Assembly: GCA_030272155.1 (NCBI GenBank)
Contig: CP126198.1
Location: forward strand, 5,802,501 to 5,866,500
DNA: 64,000 nucleotides
Reading direction: 5' to 3'
From: Tetradesmus obliquus
Taxonomy: Eukaryota; Chlorophyta; Chlorophyceae; Sphaeropleales; Scenedesmaceae
The first letter of the stretch is position 1. Every line of letters starts with the position of its first letter. A model generated the notes under the pieces. The model had not been told where the DNA came from and did not search any database. It saw only the letters and a program-made list of their open reading frames with translations. Below, piece after piece: positions 1 to 11,162 of the stretch. The position numbers and the translations under genes were made by a program.

Positions 1-170
1 TCGGGTGCATGCTAGCGTGTATGTGGCGAAGCTGCCTGGGCATGCGTTGCTGGTGCTTGTTAGTTCTACAGATGCTCTGGTTGCAAGTCAGCGCGGCGGA
101 TGTCAACTCCTGCTTGCAACACAATTGCCGACGTGTGCTGTGGCACAATCGCCTGCTCCTCTGCAGGGCG

Positions 171-310
171 CGCGTGCCGTGCTTCAACCTGTCTCAGAAC
201 GAGGCTGGATGGCTCCTCCTGCTGCCAACCCATGCCAACATGTGTTGTTTCCGCATCTGCCTGTACTGCAGGGCGCGCGTGCAGTGCTTCAACCTGTCTC
301 AGAACGAGGC
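171..310 (+). repeat. 95-bp tandem duplication of an acceptor plus exon start
   Basis: About 45 bp beginning CTGCAGGGCGCGCGTG at 171-215 recur at 266-310 with few changes, giving a period of 95 bp. Each copy carries a CTGCAG acceptor and the same exon beginning (peptide CFNLSQNEA). The downstream copy continues into the long open exon, so the upstream copy is the decoy. Confidence 0.85.
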
Positions 311-2263
311 CGTGCAGTACTTCAACTACGCCCCGCACCTGCACGACCCCAACCAGCAGCGCCGCCAAGCCTCCCTGCAGCACGCGCTACAGCACGCCGG
401 CCGCGCTGCATGGATGATCCAGCACCCCCAGCAGCTGGTGCCGCCCAGCAGGGACCTTGCGGCGCTGCTGCAGGGCGTGCTGCGCTGGGAGGGCTACCAC
501 CCCCAGGAGGGCTTTGTGGGCTTTGGCATCAACCTGTTGAGGCTGAGCTCGGAGCAGCTGCGCTTCAGTGTAGCAGTGCGCGGCACGCCGAACAACAACA
601 ATGGTGAGGCGCGTGGCAGCAGAGCTGCGTCTCTGCTTTGGGGTATGTAGTATCCATGTACAGCTGCTGACGCTGGCTACGAATACGCGGCAGCTTGAGG
701 CAGTCACGCACGTCTGAATCCAACGTAACGTGGCTGACTACGGGTGCCCGCGTGTTGCTGAGTAGTTTCGCCGCAGCGGAGATGCCCGGCAGGGTGGGCC
801 CTCAGTCTAGCTGCTTGCAGACGTGCTCAACACATACTGCTTGCACTCCGCATCATTGCCGCATCCTTGGCATTGGCAGCTCCGGCCACCTTTCCTCTTT
901 TGCTGTGCGTGTGCTGCAGGCGAGCGGCTGCGCTTTGCGCCCAATGCGCCGCCGCTGCGGCTTGGGCTGCGGCACACAATGTGGGCCAAGGCGCTGTCCA
1001 ACCTGCTGCTGTTTGAGAGTGAGGTGGCCATCCAGAGCTTCAGGGAGCGGCTGGGGGCAGCAGGCAGGGCGCTTCCGGGGTGAGTTGCTGCTGGCAGAAG
1101 AAGTTTGGTTGTTGGAAGTACTGGTCGGAGGCCTGCGGCATCACCATCGCTGGCTGCTAATTTCATCTGATTAGCGCTGTGTTCCGCCTGCCTGCCTGCC
1201 AGCCAGCCGGCCTTCTTGCCTGTTTGTGCGCGGCTGCTGGTTCCCTCCGTCGCTGGCTGAGGCTCATTGCGCACATCTGATGAACGCTGACCTCTGCCTG
1301 CCTGCCTGTCCACCTGCCTGCTCCCCTGCAGCTGGGTGAAGCTCATCGCGCTGGACGGCTCCACCTTCAACATGCTGACACCACATCTAATGATTTCTAT
1401 AGTTTGCCTGCCTGCCTGCCTGCCTCTCTGTGCGCGGCTGCTGTGTCCCTCCGCAGCTGGGTCATGCTCATTGCGCACATGTGGTGATCGCTGCTCTCTG
1501 CCTGCCTGCCTGCTCCCCCGCAGCTGGGTGAAGCTCATCGCGCTGGACGGGTCCACCTTCAACATGCGCGCCATGATGGAGGGCGTGGCCCTGGGCATGC
1601 CAGGCCCGGGCAGCCTCGTGTTTGGCGGCGTGGGCCAGGAGGAGGCGCTGCCCAGCAGGCCGGCGGCGCTGGCGGCAGCAGCAGCAGCAGCGGCGGGCCC
1701 GCTGGATCTGCGGCTGCGGCACGCCATGGTGAGATGCCGTGGGGTTGCTGCTATGAGGCAGTGCGGCTGTTTGTTATGGTGTGGTGCGGTGAGCCAGCTG
1801 CCTGGCGGTGCCTTGAACGGCAGGGGATGGGAGAGGCTGCTGCTGAAGATCTTGCCTGATTATGTGTTCCATGCACCCCTGCTCAACACGTTGGCTCCAG
1901 CTATACTCATCAACTGCGGAAAAAGCAACACTGTTTATGCATTAGTGCAAACTAAGTACAAGCAATTCGTTCTTATACAAGCATTGGAGATGCTAGCAAT
2001 GTGGTAACTGAGTGCTGCTTTGACCACCTGCCCCGGCTGTATGTTGCTGCTCGCAGGGCCTGGCGCAGCAGCTGCAGAATGCGCAGCAGGAGCAGGAGCA
2101 GCGGCAGGGCGAGCAGCAGCAGAGGCAGAGGGAGCTGCGACAAGCGCAAGCAGCTGTGGCCGCTGCAGAAGAGGCGCTGGCGGCTGCGCAGCAGCAGCAG
2201 GCAGATGAGCTGCCGCAGCTGCAGGACAGCATGCGGAGGGTAGATGCGGAGCTGCAGGAGTGA
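272..2263 (+). CDS. C-terminal part of a DMS3/GMI1/SMCHD1-like chromatin protein (5' partial)
   Basis: Four exons join in phase: 272-603, 920-1079, 1524-1728 and 2057-2263. Upstream exons lie off the left edge or were not recognised. The peptide contains GFVGFGINLLRLSSEQLRF, then a Leu/Phe-rich stretch (NLLLFESEVAIQSF), then LIALDGSTFNM, and ends in a Gln/Glu-rich coiled coil of about 65 residues. This order resembles my recollection of the C-terminal region of plant DMS3/GMI1 and animal SMCHD1 (a conserved G-F-G-Y-A-x-N-L/M block, an LF..LQVY block, then a SLDG block before a coiled coil). Members of that family act in SMC-like hinge complexes, RNA-directed DNA methylation or recombination. 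The family call is inference; the exon phases and coiled coil are direct. Both the first and third exons are preceded by a duplicated copy of their own acceptor and exon start. Confidence 0.4.
1185..1575 (+). repeat. 192-bp tandem duplication of an acceptor plus exon start, in frame
   Basis: The segment ending with the acceptor and the first exon codons (peptide WVKLIALDGSTFNM) occurs twice, with exon starts at 1332 and 1524. The period is exactly 192 bp, a multiple of three. The preceding intron sequence, rich in CCTG, is duplicated too. The frame stays open between the copies, so either acceptor could be used, and the first would add 64 residues. Confidence 0.85.
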
Positions 2264-3092
2264 CACAGGCAGCATAGCATAGGTGGTTGCGGGCCCCTGC
2301 AGAGAGTGCTTCACTGGTGCAGGCGGTTGTGGTTGTGAACAGCAGCAGAGTTGCAGCTTCGAGCAGCGAATGCTAAAGGTTTGGGTTTGTTGCGAGGCCT
2401 GGTGTGTGCCGGCATGTGTACACTCAAGGAGCTCTGCGGCCGGACCATTGCGGCTGGCGTGTGTGGGGATATCGACAGCTTAGTACAGCAGCGGCGCAGA
2501 TGTAGCTGTGGTATGGATTGAGGTCATAGCACAGCTGGCCGCTGTGTGAGGGGCCTTTGTGAACTGTGCACACTCCAGAAATGTCGTTTCTAGTGTTGCA
2601 ATGACTCGGCTGCTCTAGAACAGGTTTTAACCATACAACCCAAAGACATTTGTGTTTCCCAGAAGAGCTAGGCCCATGCAACGTGCAAAGCTGCAACTCT
2701 GGATGTTGGTTGGGCACGTGTGTGGCAAAGCAGATTTGCCGCATGGTGAAAGCAACCACAAAGGCTTTAAAGGGAGTTGAGGGACGCTTGTATCACAGAA
2801 TTGGCCAGCATAAGCTGTGAGAGATCAAGTGGCTGAGCAGTGAGTGCCAGACACGTGAAGTGCCAGCACGGTCTTTCTGGCACAAGATCACACACGAGCA
2901 AGCTCGCTGTAAGGCATGCTCATAGCGTCCTTAGGTTCAACAATTTGACTTTAAAAACGCAGTCAAGCACGTCTCAGGGCGACAGTGACCCGCTGGTGTC
3001 ACCGCTTGCTCCCCAATTTCTAGCGCGATCATCGGAGATAAGAAACCAAGCGACATCTAACTGTCCAAAATTACCTCTTACTTGGCCTGAAC
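2264..3092. other. 3' flank of the first gene and 5' flank of the carrier gene
   Basis: No coding exon recognised. A TGTAA poly(A)-type signal lies at 2909-2913, about 650 bases after the upstream stop. It could end a long 3' UTR. Confidence 0.4.
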
Positions 3093-4827
3093 ATGCCAAG
3101 CAGCGGCGAAGCCGCTGGGCAGCAGCAACAGCAGCAGCAGTGGCACCTGATACAGCAGCTCAAGAGCAGCAGGCTGTTCAGCGAGGTAGCAGTCAGCGGC
3201 ACAGGCGTGGCATGCGGCACCACAGTTACAAACCCCATAGGTAGGTGAACCTCGACTACTACTCAGGCACCCTGGCACCCAATGTTGGTGACTGCTTTGA
3301 CCGTGTCTGCTCACTGGTTCCCGTTCTCTGCTTCTTACTCGGTGCTGTAGATGTCGTGAAGACTCGTCTCCAGCTGCACCCTGCCACCAAAGCAGATGGC
3401 CCTGCACCCGGCATGGTAGGCTTACATTGCTTTTGGCCATTGTGTAACAGCACAGCAGGTGCCAGCTTCAGCACGCAGCTGCTCTTCTGCAGACCATAGC
3501 CTGCTCTAACCGCTCAGTGTTCCCTGAAGGCGACAGCATGTGCGGGGCAGCAGCGGCCAGGAAAGGCATGTTTGTCTCCAAGCAGCTGTTGCTGCTGGCC
3601 TGCAGGTGCGCACAGCAGCAGCCATCCTGCGCCAGGAGGGCGTGCTGGCGCTGTGGAAGGGATGGCTGCCTGGCGTCACCCGCGGCATCCTGTACGGAGG
3701 TGCGGCGCAGCGGCGGCAGCAGCAGCAGCAGCAGCAGCAGCAGTGCTGGTGTTGCAATTGTCACGGATGCCGCCACTTGCAGCAGCACACGAGGCAATGC
3801 CTGCCACATATATCGCATGTGGGCGCCCGTGCTGCGTGTGTCAGCAAAGCGGCCGCAGCGCCAGGAAGCAACGCCATGCCTGCTGTTGATAGACACCTGC
3901 ACCTGACACTACTGTACAACGTGCTGCAATTTGCCATCAGGGTTGCGGCTTGGGCTGTACAACCCCATCAAGGAAGCACTGGCAGCGCACCAGCAGCAAG
4001 CAGCAGTCAGCATACACAGCAGCAGCAGCAGCAGCCAGCCCAGCAGTATACACAGTAGCAATAGCAGCAGCAGCAGCAGCAGCAGCCCGTCTTCTGCCGT
4101 GAGCAACAAGCTGCTGGCGGGTGTAGCCAGCGGCTCACTGGCTGCCGCGCTGCTCAGCCCCACAGAGCTCATAAAGGTGCGGCTGCAGCGCTGCTGTTTG
4201 CAAAACATGTAATCAACACATATCAGCCCGACACAGCTCATCAAGGTAAGGCTGCAGTGCCTCTGTTTATACAACAAAAGTTGTTGTTATGCATATCAGC
4301 TTGTGGCTCACTGGCTGCAGTGCTGCTCAGCCCCACGGAGCTCATCAAGGTGCGGCGAGGGCAGGGAAGCATGCAGCGCTGCAGTTCACGACAGTCGTGC
4401 CAAATTCTGTTGCCATTGCAAACTCAGCTGGGCCAGGGCTGGCACAGCTGCGCACTATGCGAGCGCGGTCAGTGTCAGCAACTTGCCTATCTGCGTGTTG
4501 GGTTGTGAGGAAGGCTGCAGCAGCACCACACCATGCGAGTGTGCTCAGCAGTAGCTCACCAGCCTGCGGGTGTTCTGGCGCTCCTGCAAGTGTGCTGCAG
4601 CCGCCTGTTGGGTGTCCTGCAAGCGTCTCCTGTGTGCGCAACTGTGCTGTAGGCACCTCGCAGCCATAATCTCAGCTGCCAGCAAAAGCTGTGCCCTGTC
4701 GAGCCGTGCAGGCCCGCCTAGCCAAGCTATAATCACTGCCACGTGCTCAATAACAGCAGCAGCCATCACCAATATCACCCAAACCTGGTCACAAGCAGCT
4801 GCCATGTTGGCTGATCTCACCTCAGCC

Positions 4828-4877
<50 letters not shown>

Positions 4878-6429
4878 AGGTGCGCCTGCAGGCCCCCCGG
4901 AGTGCCTACAGCAGCGCCTCGGCAGCAGTGGCGGCAGTGGTGGCTGCAGATGGCGTGAAGGGGCTGTGGAAGGGTGCCACGCCAGGCGTGGTGAGCAGCA
5001 GCATAGAAATGGCCTCAGCATGTTGCAACGGCGGCAGCTGCGTGACTGTTGCAGTGCAGCCGCTGCCTGTCAGCTGCGCAACGCTGCCTACTGGCAGCAG
5101 CCGCAGGTCAAGTGTGTTACGGTGCGCCTGGCTCAGCATGCAGCAGCCTTGTGGTTTGCTGATCTATGTTGCAGCATCCCATGACTGCACCAGCAGCACA
5201 TCAGGAGTCGCATTATGGGGCACTCTGTCTGTTGCTGCTCACTCCTGCATCGCTTGCCTGGAATGCCGCTGCTGCTGCTGCTGCCGGTCAGGTGCGTGCC
5301 GCCGTGCTGACTGCCTCTCAGTGCGTCACATACCACAAGAGGTGAAGGGCCGGCTGATGGCTGCCACGTTGAGGCATCTTGTCTGCCGCTGCTCACTCCT
5401 GCACTGCCTGCCTGTGGTGCTGCTGCTGCTGCTGCCGCGCAGGTGCGTGCAGCCGTGCTGACTGCCTCTCAATGCGTCACATACCACGAGAGGTGAAGGG
5501 CCGGCTGATGGCTGCCACGTTGAGGCATCTTGTCTGCCGCTGCTCACTCCTGCACTGCCTGCCTGGCGTGCTGCTGCTGCTGCTGCCGCGCAGGTGCGTG
5601 CGGCAGTGCTGACTGCCTCTCAGTGCGTCACCTATGACGAGGTGAAGGGCCGGCTGATGGCTGCCACTGGCTGGCGGGACAGCGCTGCCACACACCTGGC
5701 CACTGCCATGATCACGGGCGTGGTGTCAACCACAGCCACCAACCCTGTGGACGTTATCAAGACGCATATGTTTGTAGGTGAGTGGTGCCGTATCAGTGGT
5801 GTGCTGCACTGCCAGGCGCAACCCCACAGTGCGCAGCAGTTCCACTACTAAGTCCACCTTTGGTCTAAGATAGGCGCTGAGCCACCAAATGCGCCACTGT
5901 CGGCTGCCTCGACGTGGCCATCTAGCAACGATCTAGCCATGATCACGGGGGTGGTGTCCACCACAACCACCAACCCATTGGACATCATCAAGACACACAT
6001 GTTCGTGGGTGAGTGGTGGTCTGAGTTTGGACTGGCAGTTTTTTTTTCCGGAGCTGCACCCTGTAGCACTGCCGCACTGCGCTCTGGGCCCCGAGCCCTT
6101 GCTATCAGCTGACACAACTGCGCCACTAGCTGCGCCGCTGTCCACTGCATCCCTCAAAGTTGCCACTTCATACGGCTGATGCAGCATCGCTTGTTGTCAC
6201 CCTTGACGTTGTCCTGCGCGCTGCGACGTGTGTCGCCTGTGCTGCAGGCGGCCGCAAGCACGCCGGCCCGCTGTCGTGTGCCGCCTCGCTGTATGCTGCG
6301 CACGGGCTTGCCGGCTTCTGGCGAGGCTGGCTGGCCAACTATGCGCGGCTGGGCCCGCAGACTGTGGTGACCTTCCTGGTGGTGGAGCAGCTGCGCGGCA
6401 GCCTGGGCATGGCGCCGCTGGGCAAGTGA
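3093..6429 (+). CDS. Mitochondrial carrier, UCP/dicarboxylate subfamily
   Basis: Seven exons join in phase into 339 residues: 3093-3240, 3351-3415, 3606-3699, 3941-4176, 4880-4990, 5594-5777 and 6248-6429. All three carrier signatures are visible: PIDVVKTRLQ, PTELIKVRLQ and PVDVIKTHMF. LRLGLYNPIKEAL and ARLGPQTVVTFLVVEQLR are typical of the uncoupling protein, dicarboxylate and oxoglutarate carriers of the mitochondrial inner membrane. Length is slightly above the usual 290-320 because of a Gln-rich N-terminus and a Ser-rich loop (about residues 112-140). The substrate cannot be fixed from the sequence. The first ATG starts directly at a Gln-rich leader followed by helix 1. The gene is unusual in carrying four separate families of tandem exon-end duplications, in the intron after exon 4, before exon 6, after exon 6, and after the stop. 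Confidence 0.85.
4131..4360 (+). repeat. Three tandem copies of the exon 4 end and donor site
   Basis: The end of exon 4 (peptide SPTELIK followed by GTGCGG) is repeated at about 4215-4255 (diverged) and 4300-4355 (close). The extra copies lie in the intron before exon 5, and each keeps a GT dinucleotide at the donor position. Confidence 0.75.
5220..5665 (+). repeat. 151-bp tandem array, three copies of the exon 6 acceptor and start
   Basis: Exon starts fall at 5292, 5443 and 5594, a period of exactly 151 bp twice. Each unit holds a CTG-rich tract, an acceptor and the first ~60 bases of exon 6 (V-R-A-A-V-L-T-A-S-Q-C-V-T). The first two copies carry a 2-base length difference against the third that shifts the frame before EVKGRLMAA, so only the third gives a working exon. 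Confidence 0.9.
5705..6015 (+). repeat. 231-bp period duplication of the exon 6 end and donor
   Basis: The exon 6 end encoding MITGVVSTTATNPVDVIKT, with its GTGAG donor, starts at 5708 and recurs at 5939 with a few substitutions (T-N-P-L-D-I-I-K-T). The second copy lies inside the intron before exon 7. Confidence 0.85.
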
Positions 6430-7080
6430 CGCTGGCTTTGAATGTTATTGTTTAAACAAAACTCTGCAGGCCTATCAAAAGCTCTCCTGCTCCTGACGTG
6501 CTGTCGAAGCATGCCATACCAGTGACTCAGAGGCTGGAGCATGGGCTCCAGCTGCCGCAGTTCGTGGCTGCACCTGCTGTGGTGACCTTCCTGGTGGTGG
6601 GGCAGCTGCGGGGGTCACTGGGCATGGCGTCGCTGGGCAAGTAACGTGTTACGTTGTATTTTTTACGAAGTGTTAGACCCAGCAGGGGCCCTGCAGGGCT
6701 ACAAACAGCTCATCTGTGCCTGGTGTGCTATCGCTTGTTCAACTGAGCTCATGAGTTTTGATGAATGCTGGCTCAGAGGCTGGATGCCGGGCTCCAGCTG
6801 CCGCAGCTTGGCTGCACCTGCTGTGGTGACCTTCTGGTGGTGGAACAGCTGCGGGGGAGCCTGGGCATGGCGCCGCTGGGCAAGTGATATCACATCGCAT
6901 CGATGCTGTGTGAACACAACGTTGTATGTTTGTTTTTTTATGATGACGCCCAGCAGGGCCCCTGCAGGGCCACCAACAGCTCAGCTGTGCCTGGTGTGCT
7001 GTCACTTGTTCAGGTCAGTTTTGAAGCATGCTGGCTCAGAGGCTGGGCTTCAGCTGCCGCAGCTTGGCTGTAGCTACTAG
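6330..7080 (+). repeat. Tandem copies of the last exon end including the stop
   Basis: The stretch encoding VVTFLVVEQLRGSLGMAPLGK plus stop starts at 6364 and recurs at about 6579 and 6822 with small changes. A fourth, shorter piece of the same unit lies near 7025-7075. Copies two and three share further flanking sequence, so they duplicated after the first event. They sit in the 3' flank. Confidence 0.85.
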
Positions 7081-10000
7081 TAGATGGGCAGTGGATGTGT
7101 CACCTGATTGCTCAGCAGTGCTGTGTGGTCAGCCGGTGTGATTCTCTGTTACAACTTCCCCATAAGTATTCTGCGCCGTAACACGTGACCAAATAGGCGC
7201 CAGCACTGAATGCACCGGCATTGTAACACTCTGATCATTGCAATATGGACCATAAAATTCCGTCTCAATGCTGCGGCAGCCTTTCATGCTCAAGGCAGCT
7301 ACGGCGTAGATGGTAACATGATGATGATGATGCTCATCGCAGCACAGCAGGCCTAGGCGCCTTGGCCACTGCAGTGCTGCTGCAAAAAGCAGTGCAGCGT
7401 ACAGCAGTCGCAGCAAACCGCGTGTGCGGAGCCACTCGCCAAAGGACTGTCATCAGACTGGCTCACAACATGTTGTGGTTGAACAACCACGCTGCTGACA
7501 GCAGCACCCATTCCTGCAGTACGGCAATGCACTTCATGAACAGCTGCTGCACTCCATCGTGCTTCAGAAACATACACCATCATATCACCATGGTTGCCTG
7601 CAAGATGAATGCACACACACGATACTCAGCTGTGTTTGTACCTGTTGTTCTGGCAAGTATGTGCTGATTGGTGCCAGTTCTCACGGCAGCGTGTTGAATG
7701 CCACACACGCACAGCTGTTGCAGCGCGCAGTTGTCTGTTTGGCATCCCTTTTTGTGTAAATCAGATGTGTAATCAGACAAAACGTAGCCCTGCTCATTGA
7801 AGTGCAGCACATAAGAGGTGCGGTGCCATGCGCTGTGACACAGTTCAAATCAGGCAATGCAACAAAGGACTGAAGCCAGTCTTTCGAGGCGGTTGGGCTC
7901 GCCTGGTGGTGCAAATGCATAACGGTGGCGCGGATGCATATAACAAGCAAGTCCGTCAAGCTGGCACTGCCAATTCTGATCAGCGGCTGGCTATATGGTA
8001 CCCTGTGATGCGGCTTGCATCTCGCCAGACATGCCAGACATGCCTTTTCAATGACAAAACATGCTGTTTGACAACAGGCAGCGCACCATGGCACGCCAGT
8101 TGCACAGCAATGCCAGCGCCTGCGGGAGCCTGTGCTGCGGTTGCTTGCAGGAGTACCTGCTTGCAGGGCAAGCAGCCATAGGACAATGCAGTACTGACAC
8201 AATGCATGACCATGTGGGGGCGCATTGCTCAGTGAAGCATGCAGCACTGAGAGACAGCACCAGGGCTGTTGGTGAACATAGAGTGCCTCGCATCAGCTGG
8301 CGCGGATGTGGGCCTACAGCATATGGCACGTAGCACCGCTGCTGCAGTGAAGCCTGCTGCAGTACAAAAAGGATGACGCAGCATGACAATCACTGCGGAT
8401 TCTGAGGGTGCATGCCGATCCAACTCATGCAATCAAAGGCGCCAACAGGCACACATCAGCCTGCTGTCTGCAGTTCCCGAAGTACACTGGGCCTGCACGG
8501 CAGCAGCCAACTGTAAACGGCAATAAAAGATGATCCTACACACAGCGGTATCCGCCGTGTGCCAACACAGCCTTGCCATGATGCATGGCCATGTGCCGCA
8601 CTGTCCTTGCCCTGCAAAATAACCGTGTTCCAGCAGGGCAAAATGCGCCCCAACCTGTAAAAGGAACTAGCAGTATGCTGCGAGACGCCACAGTACATAA
8701 TCCCTGCAAGCCAGTTCTCTGGATTGAGTGCCACACACTTTCACAATCACCACGCACACCTTCAGAAACACCACACACACATGGGGAGTAATAGGCCCAG
8801 CTGTTGGCGCAACAGCATGGGCTGTTGCTGTGATGCACGGGAGATGGCACAGCAAGCCACAGACATGACAGGCCAAAACACTGCGAATGCTGACAGACAG
8901 GGTTGCAGGAAGGCACCTTGGGGCCTGGAGTCAAGTGCGTGTGTGCTCTGGGACTATGTACGCTGGTGGGCGGGGTTCTAAGAAGCAGGACCGCAGGCCA
9001 GCAGCACTGCACCTGACAGCTGCTGAGTTCATGGAGAGTTCTAGCATTTCATTAGACGCGCCAGCAGTGGAAACACACTGCACGTGGCTGAGGCACTGCT
9101 GAGCCTCGGAGGGCTGCAGTAGCAGTAAGCAGTGTAGTATGCTGCCACAATACAAAGCGAAGCTGGGGACAGTGATGCGTCCCGCAAGCACCAGAAGTAC
9201 AGCCACAAACAAAGACAGCAGCTATATCAATGCGTGCACACACACACGGCTGCATGCAGCGTGCAGCGACAACAGCAATACCCATAACAATCCAAAACGC
9301 AAAAACATACACGCAAGTCTGGCGGCGGCCAGACTGCACAAGAAGGGGAGTTCCTAGATTTAAACCCTGCGACCTGCTATGTATCTGAGCTCACGCCGAC
9401 ACGACACTGCGCCAGTGCACCACCAACACTGGTGCAAGGCAACAGGGCCATGCCCTTGCAGGAAACAGCCGCAGCACCGTGCAAGGCGCCTAGGCGGCGA
9501 CAAGCATGCGCCATCACAGAATAAAACATACACCGCCACTGCAAGCAGCTGAGGAAATGCAGCCACTCACAACAGCCGGGCCAAGTCAGCCCAGCACCAC
9601 GCGCCAGCTTCACAGCAGCTGATGCCGGCGACAGCCCGGCGTTGCTGTCCGGCGCCTGCTGCGCAGCTTGCACTGTGTAAGCTTGCCTGCCGAAGCAGCA
9701 GACGGTGTTTTTGCGAGGCCACAACCTGAAAAAATACCTGTGTGCGGCTGTCGAGCAGTCAGCCATCCAACAAGACGGTGCCAGGCGTTGTGCCGCACAC
9801 AGCAGCAGCTGCATGCTCAGAGTAGCTGCCGCTGTTGCACAGCGCCAGCACCAGCACAAACACATGCTGATCAGCTGCCGATGCACATCTGAATCACCCA
9901 ACAAACTCAGCAACATCGCCGTCCAAGACAAGAGGCGTCCCCAACACACCCACCACTGGCAACCATGCACGCATAAAGCATGCGTGCATTGGCGCTGCGC

Positions 10001-11162
10001 GCGCCGCAGAAGCTGCAGCAGCCATGCTGCACGCTACTGCTGGCCGGCAAACGCACCACAAACTCCACAGCCTGCAAGGCCATGCTGCAAAGGCTTGCAG
10101 CAACGCCATGCCACACTGCATGTGACTGTGGCTGTGACGACACAAACAGAGCAGCAGCTGCTCGTGTGCACGCACAACACAGCAGCACTAGCACTTTCAT
10201 TCGACCCAACAACATGACGGCCACGCCACACACATGCAAAGCAGCAATAATTCACGAGGCAAGGATAACCACCCGACACCTGCTAGACCACATACTACTG
10301 CGGTACTGTCATTTCACAGGTGGCACACGCACCGCGGCTCTAGATTGGTGTTGCACAAGACAGCTTGGCTTTTGATACTGCCAACGCCTCTTCACCACAT
10401 GCAGATCAACAACACACGAGGCATGCCAACAATGACAATCCAAGCTCCAGAGCAGCCGGCAGACACTGCATGTCTGTTCACGCATGAACCACCATGCCAC
10501 ATGTGCCACTGACGGCAAGGCATCAACCCCATACTAGCAACAGTCATACATACACATGCCATAACAAAGGCTGCGCAGTCCCAATTGGTAAGCGATATCG
10601 CTGGCTGAATGCGCAAGGCAGGGCAGCAGCGCCTACAGGGCTGCACTAGCGGTGCGTTGCTGCCCCACGCTTGCTGTGCCAACCAGCAAGGCACGCCATG
10701 CGGGCAAGCCACCACAGCAGTAACACGTACCAAGCACCAAGCAACACAACAATGGCCGACATTATGAGCAGCAGCACTGTGAGCACACCTGAGAGCAGGG
10801 CAACCCACAGCCGCAGCTGCTGCATTCAACTCTTCTGGTCCAAGCTCGTAGCCTCCACCGCAACACACATGCTCCCCGTTCCGACATACAAGCGCCCCGT
10901 TCTGCCTGGGCGCTGCTTTCTGTGTTTGACATCGGCTGACCACCATGCCCTTGCAGCTGTTGCCGAGAACCCATCACATAGGCTGCGCATGGCTAGCAGC
11001 ACACTTTCACGTACTTGCTGAACAAGCCCAACACGCACGCTGTTCCAAAGCTTGCTGTCACGGGTGTGCCGCGCCCATGCGGGTGCAGCGCACCAGCTGC
11101 CAGCAGCAGCGCACGCTGCAGATTGCAGCAGCTGCTGCTGTGCGGCCGCCGCCGTGTCAGCC
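7081..11162. other. Gene-poor 4-kb stretch
   Basis: No exon set with family similarity or consistent splice phase was found on either strand. Open frames here are short or of low-complexity composition and look like chance. A TGTAA at 7221-7225 could serve the carrier gene upstream. The right end may hold the 3' UTR of the bZIP gene. No tRNA, rRNA or transposon ends were recognised. Confidence 0.5.

Noticed and set aside
7300-7335. His-rich stretch from ATG-ATG repeats on the minus strand
   Set aside because: Short trinucleotide repeat giving poly-His by chance; no supporting gene structure.
9377-9970. 197-residue minus-strand frame in the gene-poor stretch
   Set aside because: Cys/Trp/Ala-biased composition without domain, splice context or family similarity.
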